This document shows, piece after piece, positions 1 through 5,884 of a stretch of 6,949 nucleotides of DNA; the first letter of the stretch is position 1, and the number at the start of each line of letters is the position of its first letter. The stretch comes from Bacteroidota bacterium. Lineage in GTDB: Bacteria > Bacteroidota > Bacteroidia > B-17B0 > Aurantibacillaceae. The position numbers were made by a program, and so were the translations under genes. The stretch covers positions 1 through 6,949 of the forward strand of contig CANFQR010000072.1 in the NCBI GenBank assembly GCA_947449125.1, written 5' to 3'. The notes beneath the pieces were generated by a model. It saw only the letters and a program-made list of their open reading frames with translations. It did not search any database and was not told the origin of the DNA.

Positions 1-663
1 CATGTAAGTTCAATTGCAACCATTAATAATTCAGATTATACTTTACCATTAACCGAAACTGTTTTTTGGAAAACATCAGGAAAAGAGAGTGATTACGCTA
101 TTAGCAAATATAATGGCGAAAAACAAGTTTGGCGTGGTATTGAAGAAGGTTTAAATGCAGTAATTGTAAACCCGGGAATAATTTTATCATCCGGCTTCCG
201 AAATCAAAGTAGTTCTAAACTATTTGATGCCTGTTTTAAAGGAAACAGGTTTTATACCACAGGAATTTCAGGTTACATAGCTGCAGAGGATGTGGCCTCT
301 GTAATGCTTCATTTGATTAATCATCGCGTGTTTTCCAACAGGTATATTTTAATCGAAAACAATTTTTCTTACAAAGATATTTTTGAAACAATACAAGAAA
401 ATTTTCATAAACCCAAACCTATTATTAAAGCTGGCAAAGTATTGCTTAAAACTGCTCAAATTGCAGACGCTTTAAAATGTATTGTTTTAAAAAAACCTCG
501 GCAAATTACACAGCCCTTAATTCATTCCGCTCTTAATACACAAACCTATTCCAACGCTAAAATAAAGGGGATTTTTCATGAACCCTTTTTACCTGTAGAT
601 CAAGTGATTAAAAAAATCTGTTTAGACTACTTAGCTGACCATAATTTACATAGCAATCCTTAA
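1..663 (+). CDS. NAD-dependent epimerase/dehydratase (extended SDR), 5'-partial
   Basis: This is the C-terminal part of an extended short-chain dehydrogenase/reductase. Frame 1 is open from the first base to TAA at 661-663, giving 220 residues with the N-terminus outside the window. The missing part should carry the Rossmann GxxGxxG motif. Visible family marks, in fragment numbering, are the VSSIA strand at residues 2-6 (catalytic Ser/Thr region), the YxxxK pair as YAISK at 32-36, a following NPG turn in VNPGIIL, and AAEDVAS, which matches the conserved DVA segment of dihydroflavonol-reductase-like and epimerase-like SDRs. Such enzymes use NAD(P)H on nucleotide sugars, ketones or similar substrates in the cytoplasm, and the substrate here cannot be told. 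The GTG at 292 is internal to this frame and is not the start. A 79-base gap separates it from the kinase gene. The family call is firm and the specific reaction is unknown. Confidence 0.9.
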   Translation, partial: HVSSIATINNSDYTLPLTETVFWKTSGKESDYAISKYNGEKQVWRGIEEGLNAVIVNPGIILSSGFRNQSSSKLFDACFKGNRFYTTGISGYIAAEDVASVMLHLINHRVFSNRYILIENNFSYKDIFETIQENFHKPKPIIKAGKVLLKTAQIADALKCIVLKKPRQITQPLIHSALNTQTYSNAKIKGIFHEPFLPVDQVIKKICLDYLADHNLHSNP

Positions 664-682
664 TTATTCGAAGTAATAAATT

Positions 683-713
683 TTTGTTTTTGAATTTTAA
701 TTATCTAAATTAG
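683..713 (+). promoter_or_regulatory. Putative Bacteroidota-type promoter for the kinase operon
   Basis: TTTG at 683-686 is followed after exactly 19 bases by TAAATTAG at 706-713. The Bacteroidota primary sigma factor consensus is TTTG, about 19 bases, then TAnnTTTG, so the -33 element is perfect and the -7 element has one mismatch. Transcription would start near base 718-720, leaving a leader of about 25 bases before the ATG at 743. It lies in the only gap on this strand wide enough for a promoter of the kinase-SiaB-glycosyltransferase run. The region is very AT-rich, so a chance match is possible. Confidence 0.4.
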
Positions 714-742
714 TTTCTTATTTAAAGTAAATTATAGAATTT

Positions 743-1360
743 ATGCATATTGCAATTGCCGGGAATATTGGGTCAGGAAAAACAACTTTAACATCATTAC
801 TTGCAAAACACTACAAGTGGCACGCTCATTATGAAGATGCCGATGACAATCCTTATTTAAATGATTTTTATGAAGATATGCAAAGGTGGTCGTTTAATTT
901 GCAGGTGTATTTTTTAAACAATCGTTTTAATCAAATATTAGACATTAGAAAAGGTAAAAACTCGGTTATTCAAGACAGAACTATATACGAAGACGCGTTT
1001 ATTTTTGCCCCCAATCTTCACGCAATGGGATTAATGACCTCGCGCGATTACGACAATTACTTTTCGCTGTTTAAATTAATGGACGGCTTAATAAAAGCTC
1101 CTGACTTAATCATATACCTTAGGGCCAGCGTGCCTACATTAGTAAAACAAATACAAAAAAGAGGCAGAGATTACGAAAACAGCATTCGATTAGATTATTT
1201 GAAAAGACTTAATGAGCGTTACGAAGCTTGGAGTACATCATACGAAAAAGGAAAAATTTTAGTAGTGGATGTAGATGATATTAATTTCAGCGAAAACAAA
1301 GAAGACCTCGGTAAGGTGATTAGAATGATTGATGCCGAATTAAATGGTTTGTTCAAATAA
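743..1360 (+). CDS. Deoxynucleoside kinase (dAK/dCK/dGK family)
   Basis: This enzyme phosphorylates deoxynucleosides at the 5' position using ATP, a cytoplasmic salvage step toward dNTPs. The 205-residue length is usual for bacterial members. The P-loop GNIGSGKT is at 7-14. E31 and the NPY at 36-38 match the conserved substrate-side segment. WSFNLQ at 49-54 ends in the base-contacting glutamine. DRTIYED at 78-84 is the DRS/ERS-type motif carrying the catalytic-region acid and arginine. PDLIIYLRA at 120-128 is the strand before the LID, and RGRDYE at 140-145 supplies the LID arginines. ATG 743 places the P-loop at the usual distance from the N-terminus. It is preceded by AT-rich sequence without a Shine-Dalgarno motif. 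The stop codon abuts the next gene's start. Preference for deoxyadenosine, deoxycytidine or deoxyguanosine cannot be read from the sequence, so no symbol is given. Confidence 0.93.
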   Translation: MHIAIAGNIGSGKTTLTSLLAKHYKWHAHYEDADDNPYLNDFYEDMQRWSFNLQVYFLNNRFNQILDIRKGKNSVIQDRTIYEDAFIFAPNLHAMGLMTSRDYDNYFSLFKLMDGLIKAPDLIIYLRASVPTLVKQIQKRGRDYENSIRLDYLKRLNERYEAWSTSYEKGKILVVDVDDINFSENKEDLGKVIRMIDAELNGLFK

Positions 1361-1936
1361 GTGAGCCTAATTTCAAATACAGAATCTGAATTTTTTGGTT
1401 TGCAATTTGCAAATCAGCTAAAGAGTATACAACAAAGCGGTGAATTATTATTGGCACATAACAAATCTTTAAACACAGAAAGTATTTCCAAATTAGAATC
1501 AGAAATTGAATCAAAAATTCTTGAAAAAAATATTCCAAAACAAGTCTTAAAAAAAATTTTTTTTATTTCCGTTGAATCATTGCAAAACCAATTAATTCAC
1601 GGTCAAAAAGACGACTCAGGGACACAGCATAATTTTTTCATTCTAGCTCACACAAATCATTCTATAAATATTATTACAGCCAATTTGATAAGTAATCAAT
1701 CTGTAAATAAATTAGAAACACAACTAAAAAAAATTAATAGCTTTGAAGACGCCGCCTCATTAAAGGCCTATTATTTAGAACACCTTGAAAATAATGAGTT
1801 AAGCGAAAAAGGCGGCGCAGGTCTTGGATTTATTACTATAGCCATGAAAAGCGGAAACAAAATTAAGGCCGTGTTCGAAAACATAAATGAAAAATATTCA
1901 TTCTTCTTATCTGAAGTAAAAATTAACTTAGAATAA
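1361..1936 (+). CDS. SiaB-family protein kinase (DUF6272-like)
   Basis: The 191-residue protein has the pattern of the SiaB family, GHKL-fold kinases. In Pseudomonas aeruginosa SiaB phosphorylates the small protein SiaC, which controls the diguanylate cyclase SiaD, and the phosphatase SiaA opposes it. Visible features are an early GELLLAH strand (27-33), an N-box-like helix with E72, N76 and H80 (VESLQNQLIHG), the segment LKKINSFEDAASLKAYYLE, and the strongly conserved EKGGAGLGF (149-157), a G-box for the nucleotide. Start: GTG at 1361 directly follows the TAA of the deoxynucleoside kinase with zero spacing. There is no ATG before residue 162, and the N-terminus aligns by eye with the family. 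Zero spacing suggests translational coupling. No SiaC-like (DUF1987) gene is next to it here. Target and signal are unknown. The family assignment is from recalled pattern, not a search. Confidence 0.8.
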   Translation: MSLISNTESEFFGLQFANQLKSIQQSGELLLAHNKSLNTESISKLESEIESKILEKNIPKQVLKKIFFISVESLQNQLIHGQKDDSGTQHNFFILAHTNHSINIITANLISNQSVNKLETQLKKINSFEDAASLKAYYLEHLENNELSEKGGAGLGFITIAMKSGNKIKAVFENINEKYSFFLSEVKINLE

Positions 1937-1945
1937 GCTAAAGCA

Positions 1946-3130
1946 ATGTCTCGGCAGGCAATTCTATTTTTAGCTTCATGGTACCCAACCCCACAAAACA
2001 AAAATCATGGTATATTCATTAAAAACCATGCCATTTCTTTAAGTAAATACATACCAGTAATTGTTGTATATGCATACAGTTCAAACACAGCTAAACAACC
2101 AGAAATTTTTAAAAATAAACAAGGTAATTATGAGGAGTGGTTATTAGAATACAAAAAAACTTCAGCGGTTCCTATTCTTTCTTCCGTCATAAAATTTTTT
2201 CGTTTTAAATCAGCCTACAAAAAGTTACTTAACGAATTAATTAGCAATAATGTTCTAATAAATGGCATTCAGCTAAATACAATTTTTCCTGCGGCTGTTA
2301 TTTTACCTATGTTTAAAAAACATTTCAAAGTTCCATATACCATTGTAGAACATTGGAGCGGTTATTTAGCAGAAGATGGTAGTTACAAAACTATATTTCA
2401 AAAAGCTATTACAAAAAAAATAACCCGCAACGCTTCTAAAATATATTATGTTTCCGAAAAGCAAAAAGAAGCGATGCTTTCTCATAACTTAATAGGGAAT
2501 TACGAATTGTTATATAATGTTGTAGATACCGACGTTTTTTTTAAAATTAAAAAAACAGAAAAAAAAGATCCTACATTTCTTCACGTTTCTTCTTTGGTAG
2601 AAAAGGAAAAAAACATTAATGGCACTTTACATGTTATGCAAAAATTGCAAGCTAAAAATTATAAGTTTCAATTTATTATTGTTGGAGGGACAACGACTAA
2701 TGTGAATTTTTATAAAGAGCAAGCTGAAAGATTAGGCTTAAAAAATATTTTTTTTGTTGGCGAGAAAACACAACAGGAAGTTTCTAGATATATGCAAAAC
2801 ACAGATGCTTTAATTTTATTCAGTAATTATGAAGGAATGCCTGTTGTTGTTTTAGAAGCACTTGCAAGCGGCTTACCTGTTTTTGCAAGCAATGTTGGGC
2901 AACTACCTAATATCATTAATAACGATTTTGGAAGATTAGTTCCAGTAAATAATGAAAGTGCCTTAGAAAAATACCTTGAAGAGTTTTTAAATACTAATTT
3001 AAAATTTGATTCCGATAAAATGATTGAATTTATTCATACAAACGCTTCTAAAGAAGCTATCGGAAAAAAACTAGCAGATTATTATACTGATGTTTGCTCC
3101 TCAATAAAATTTGTTAATTCAACAAATTGA
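1946..3130 (+). CDS. Glycosyltransferase family 4 (GT-B fold)
   Basis: This is a 394-residue GT4-type retaining glycosyltransferase, expected to move a sugar from a nucleotide-sugar donor to a cell-surface or secreted glycan intermediate on the cytoplasmic side of the membrane. The N-terminal acceptor domain opens with FLASWYPTP and NHGIFIKNHA, a typical GT4 start. The C-terminal donor domain begins near HVSSLVEKEKN (213 onward). It continues with IVGG (245-248), VGE (271-273) and the EX7E donor-site motif in EGMPVVVLE (E296, E304), followed by ASGLPVFAS. ATG 1946 lies nine bases after the SiaB-like gene and probably shares its transcript. The last 49 bases overlap the convergent rsmA gene, so roughly the final 16 residues are encoded opposite the end of RsmA. 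Donor and acceptor cannot be predicted. No transmembrane segment is evident. Confidence 0.92.
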   Translation: MSRQAILFLASWYPTPQNKNHGIFIKNHAISLSKYIPVIVVYAYSSNTAKQPEIFKNKQGNYEEWLLEYKKTSAVPILSSVIKFFRFKSAYKKLLNELISNNVLINGIQLNTIFPAAVILPMFKKHFKVPYTIVEHWSGYLAEDGSYKTIFQKAITKKITRNASKIYYVSEKQKEAMLSHNLIGNYELLYNVVDTDVFFKIKKTEKKDPTFLHVSSLVEKEKNINGTLHVMQKLQAKNYKFQFIIVGGTTTNVNFYKEQAERLGLKNIFFVGEKTQQEVSRYMQNTDALILFSNYEGMPVVVLEALASGLPVFASNVGQLPNIINNDFGRLVPVNNESALEKYLEEFLNTNLKFDSDKMIEFIHTNASKEAIGKKLADYYTDVCSSIKFVNSTN

Positions 3131-3861
3131 TTAACCGAAAGTTGCTCCGGTCTTTTATCTAATAACGGATGACGCAACTCATTATTATTAAATAAAGTTC
3201 TTACAGAATTCCGAATTGTTTTTCTTCGTTGGTTAAATGTAGTTTTTACAACCTTTTTAAATAAATCTTCATTACAATTTAATTTCTCAACAGAATTACG
3301 GGTGAGTCTTATAACTGCACTTTTTACTTTTGGCGGTGGTGTAAAAACATTTTCATTAACCGTAAATAAATACTCTATATCGTAATAAGCCTGTAAAAGA
3401 ACACTTAAAATCCCATATACCTTTGAACCCGGTTTTTCGGCAAGTCGCATAGCCACTTCCTTTTGAAACATCCCTACAACATAATTCACATTGTTTTTAT
3501 GTTCTAAAACTTTAAACATAATTTGACTTGAAATATTATACGGAAAATTTCCAATAACATTAAATTTTGTTCCTGCAATTTTTTGTAAATCTGATTCGAG
3601 AAAATCTGCGAGCAACAAATTATCTTTTTTTTCGTGATAATTGTTCTTTAAATAATTTATTGATTCCTCATCAACATCCATTGCAAAAAAATTAACAGAT
3701 TGTTTAACTAAAAATTGTGTCAAAACACCTGTTCCAGGACCAACCTCAATAATTGGTGTTATATTGTCCTTATCTAAAATGGCATTAACAATGTTTTCAG
3801 CAATTGTATTGTCGTTTAAAAAATGTTGCCCTAAATGTTTTTTTGCTTTTACCGGATGCAC
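3082..3861 (-). CDS. rsmA: 16S rRNA (adenine1518-N6/adenine1519-N6)-dimethyltransferase
   Basis: RsmA (KsgA) dimethylates two adjacent adenines in the terminal hairpin of 16S rRNA with S-adenosylmethionine, a late 30S assembly checkpoint. The 259 residues are full length for the family. The N-terminal AKKHLGQHFLND (6-17) is diagnostic. EVGPGTG at 39-45 is SAM motif I, D62 follows the second strand, ADF at 85-87 is motif III, and NFPYNIS at 105-111 is the N-x-P-Y catalytic motif IV. FQKE at 131-134, FTPPPKVKSAV and FNQRRKTIRN are family signatures. The start is GTG at 3861. The frame extends upstream, but this start puts the LGQHFL motif at its usual distance and leaves five bases after the prfB stop. 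Co-transcription with prfB pairs ribosome maturation with termination. Its 3' end overlaps the GT4 gene tail. Confidence 0.97.
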   Translation of the reverse strand: MHPVKAKKHLGQHFLNDNTIAENIVNAILDKDNITPIIEVGPGTGVLTQFLVKQSVNFFAMDVDEESINYLKNNYHEKKDNLLLADFLESDLQKIAGTKFNVIGNFPYNISSQIMFKVLEHKNNVNYVVGMFQKEVAMRLAEKPGSKVYGILSVLLQAYYDIEYLFTVNENVFTPPPKVKSAVIRLTRNSVEKLNCNEDLFKKVVKTTFNQRRKTIRNSVRTLFNNNELRHPLLDKRPEQLSVNQFVELTNFIEEQTSV

Positions 3862-3866
3862 GTTAA

Positions 3867-4971
3867 TTAATTTTTTTGATATTGTTTCCCACCTAATGCC
3901 ATTAAATAAACTTTTATTAACTCATCTAAATCCCCGTCTAAAACAGCTTCGGCATTCGTAATTTTAAGTTCAGTACGGTGATCATTTACCATTTTATATG
4001 GGTGTAATACATAACTGCGTATTTGCGAACCCCATTCAATTTTCATTTTCCCTTCCTCTACAGCTTGTTTGCTTTCATTTCGCTTTCGCATTTCCAATTC
4101 ATATAATTGTGAACGTAGCATGTTCATTGCGCGTTCTCTGTTCCCTAATTGCGAACGTTCTACCTGACATACAACCACAATACCTGAGGGCTTATGTGTT
4201 AACTGAACTTTACTTTCTACCTTGTTAACATTTTGTCCTCCCGCGCCACCGCTTCTTGAAGTTGAAATTTCAATATCTGCAGGTTTAATTTCTATCTCAA
4301 TAGTATCATCAACCATGGGATATACATAAACCGAAGCAAAACTGGTATGCCTTTTGGCATTTGAATCAAACGGACTTATGCGAACAAGTCTATGTACTCC
4401 GTTTTCTCCTTTTAAGTAGCCATAGGCAAAATCTCCTTCTATTTGCAGTGACACCGATTTTATACCGGCCATATCTCCCGAATTATAATCCAACTCTGTA
4501 ACTTTATAACCGTTTTTTTCTGCCCACATCAGATACATGCGCAGCAACATGCTTGCCCAATCGCAACTCTCTGTTCCTCCGGCGCCCGCATTTATCTGAA
4601 GCACACAACTTAAACGATCCTCATCGGCACGCAACATATTCTTAAATTCAATATCTTCTAAAGCTTTTAGTGCATTATTAAATTCAAGATTAGTTTCTTC
4701 TTCTGTGGCGTCGCCTGCTTTATAAAAATCGTACAAGGTATTTAAATCCTCTAATTGACTTCGCAATTTATCATATGCTGAGGTCCAGGATTTAACTTGC
4801 TTTACCTCATTTAATATTTTTTCGGCTTGTTTTGAGTCGTTCCAAAAATTTGGATCAAGTGTTTTTTCTTCAAGAAGTTCGAGATCATGTTTCTTTTTAT
4901 CATAGTCAAAGAAACCCCCTCAACGCGATACTGCGATCATTTAAGTCTTTTAATTGCTCATTTGTAAACAT
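3867..4971 (-). CDS. prfB: Peptide chain release factor 2, expressed by programmed +1 frameshift
   Basis: RF2 reads UGA and UAA stop codons and triggers peptide release. The coding sequence is two segments. The first runs from ATG at 4971 through CTT ending at 4909 (21 codons: [21 protein letters not shown]), then meets TGA at 4908-4906. The second resumes in the +1 frame with GAC at 4907-4905 and runs to TAA at 3867. One base (4908) is skipped. The product is 367 residues, close to the 365 of E. coli. The SPF stop-recognition tripeptide is at 199-201 in full numbering. The GGQ catalytic motif is at 244-246, inside [22 protein letters not shown], just before the middle of the protein, is an RF family signature. 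A reading without the shift starts artificially at residue 69. The gene sits 25 bases after the HTTM gene and 5 before rsmA. Expression should be autoregulated, since scarce RF2 favours the frameshift. Confidence 0.96.
4905..4920 (-). promoter_or_regulatory. prfB: Programmed +1 frameshift site of prfB
   Basis: On the minus strand the site reads AGGGGG (4920-4915), TTT (4914-4912), CTT (4911-4909), TGA (4908-4906), C (4905). This is the classic RF2 autoregulatory signal: an internal SD-like hexamer three bases before the slippery CTT, a poorly terminating in-frame UGA followed by C, and a +1 slip from CUU to UUU that resumes at GAC. E. coli has the same arrangement with TAT where this site has TTT. 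When RF2 is low the ribosome pauses at UGA and slips, making full-length RF2. When RF2 is high it releases a 21-residue peptide. Confidence 0.95.
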
Positions 4972-4975
4972 TTGT

Positions 4976-4983
4976 CAAAGATA
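4976..4983 (-). promoter_or_regulatory. Possible -7 promoter element at the prfB start
   Basis: The minus strand reads TATCTTTG from 4983 to 4976, a perfect match to the Bacteroidota -7 consensus TAnnTTTG, four bases before the prfB ATG at 4971. If used, transcription would start at or very near the initiation codon. No TTG or TTTG lies about 19 bases upstream; the nearest TTTG on this strand (5019-5016) leaves 32 bases between the elements. It may be chance, or a weak internal promoter letting prfB-rsmA be expressed without the HTTM gene. Confidence 0.2.
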
Positions 4984-4996
4984 AGATAATTTGGAT

Positions 4997-5827
4997 TTAT
5001 TGCTTTTTTATTGGCCAAAAAATTATGTAACTAATTATCATTACGCTTCCAAACTCAACTAAACCCATAACAAAAGCAATATACAGATGCATTAAAACAC
5101 CTATTAATAAAAACATTTTTTTTATCTTTTTTATCCAAACTAAAACAGGAAATAGTAATTGATAACCCAGCACCACATAATTAAGTAAAACATCAACTAA
5201 ATAATTTGAATTAAACCAAGTTGAAAACATATTATAATGCCCAACCTTACTTAGTTTGTATAATGCATCGCCATGAAGCCAATCAATATCATTTAATTTG
5301 GATAAAGCCGCAATAAAATAAACCATTAAAATTTGAAGGATTGTGGCAGTTATACCAAAATTATGGAAACAAACCGAAATTGATTTTTTCCAATCTAATT
5401 TAGCTTGACTGCGCTTTGAAAAAAAACAATTAAAAAATAAAAATTGATTAATCAAATAGCTTCCGCCGGTTAAGGTTGGATATAATTTATTATGAATATT
5501 TAAAACCAAAAACCACAATATAAATTCGAAAACAAACGGAATTTTTTTTATTGAATAACTTAACAATAAAAGAATTAATGCTCCATATAAAAAAACATAT
5601 CCTGTGGTTTTAGATTGACTTGAATATAATACGTATGCATAATCTTTAATAAAATTTAAACTGAGTGGTTGGGTATAAGCAAATGCATTATTGCCAAAAA
5701 ACAAATTGTAAAAACTCAGCCAGTAAAAAATTTTTACCGTTACAACCAAGTATAATAATTTTCTGAAATTGCCAGTTTCAGAAATAAAATTATATCCTGA
5801 AAAAAAATATTCAACCAGTTTTTTCAA
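4997..5827 (-). CDS. HTTM-domain integral membrane protein
   Basis: The 276-residue hydrophobic protein resembles the HTTM domain family, bacterial relatives of the membrane part of vitamin K-dependent gamma-carboxylase. About seven to eight membrane segments can be drawn, near residues 25-45, 76-92, 97-115, 122-136, 156-176, 210-230, 236-256 and 258-271. Family-like signatures are HNKLYPTLTGGSYLINQ (112-128, the N...GG.yl pattern), the LQILMVYFIAALSKL helix (164-178), DWLHGDALY (182-190) and HLYIAFVMGLVEFG (247-260). Function in bacteria is largely unknown and no carboxylase activity should be assumed. The only reasonable start is TTG at 5827, because an in-frame TAG lies at 5839-5837 and there is no ATG before residue 168. 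It is the first gene of the HTTM-prfB-rsmA run. No soluble C-terminal domain follows, so this is the membrane domain alone. Confidence 0.75.
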   Translation of the reverse strand: MKKLVEYFFSGYNFISETGNFRKLLYLVVTVKIFYWLSFYNLFFGNNAFAYTQPLSLNFIKDYAYVLYSSQSKTTGYVFLYGALILLLLSYSIKKIPFVFEFILWFLVLNIHNKLYPTLTGGSYLINQFLFFNCFFSKRSQAKLDWKKSISVCFHNFGITATILQILMVYFIAALSKLNDIDWLHGDALYKLSKVGHYNMFSTWFNSNYLVDVLLNYVVLGYQLLFPVLVWIKKIKKMFLLIGVLMHLYIAFVMGLVEFGSVMIISYIIFWPIKKQ

Positions 5828-5884
5828 TGATATAGACTATTTAATAGTTAAATTTAGTTGATTATTTTTATGTATTATACATTA
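5828..5884. other. Short divergent intergenic region
   Basis: These 57 very AT-rich bases separate the starts of the HTTM gene (minus) and the GT87 gene (plus), so they should hold promoters for both. TAAATTTA at 5849-5856 matches the -7 consensus TAnnTTTG at seven of eight positions and is self-complementary, so it fits both strands. No TTTG/TTG element lies 19 bases upstream on either strand, so I do not assign a promoter. No hairpin or operator-like repeat stands out. Confidence 0.35.

Noticed and set aside
292..663. A separate 123-residue gene starting at GTG 292
   Set aside because: The same frame is open back to base 1 and carries YxxxK and other SDR features, so this is only the tail of the partial gene.
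664..690. Hairpin TTATT-CGAAGT-AATAA followed by a T-rich stretch after the SDR gene
   Set aside because: The five-pair stem is made only of A-T pairs and the T-run is interrupted and overlaps the putative -33 element. Too weak to call a terminator.
1353..2001. Small minus-strand reading frames at 1353-1538 and 1771-2001
   Set aside because: They lie opposite well-supported coding sequence, have no recognisable motifs, and are explained by antisense shadowing in AT-rich DNA.
2534..2570. T8 and A8 runs in the GT4 gene as phase-variation tracts
   Set aside because: Such runs are common throughout this AT-rich coding sequence and the reading frame is intact. Nothing distinguishes them from background.
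3134..3156. ACCG...CGGT inverted repeat near the GT4 stop, possible terminator
   Set aside because: The stem is only four pairs with a ten-base loop, it lies within conserved rsmA coding sequence, and it has no clean T-run.
3764..4228. Small plus-strand reading frames at 3764-3961 and 3998-4228
   Set aside because: They are antisense to the conserved rsmA and prfB coding sequence and show no protein family features.
3867..4766. prfB as a truncated or frameshift-damaged gene starting near 4766
   Set aside because: The upstream frame supplies a proper RF2 N-terminus, and the break is exactly the known programmed frameshift signal, so this is normal regulation and not a lesion or sequencing error.
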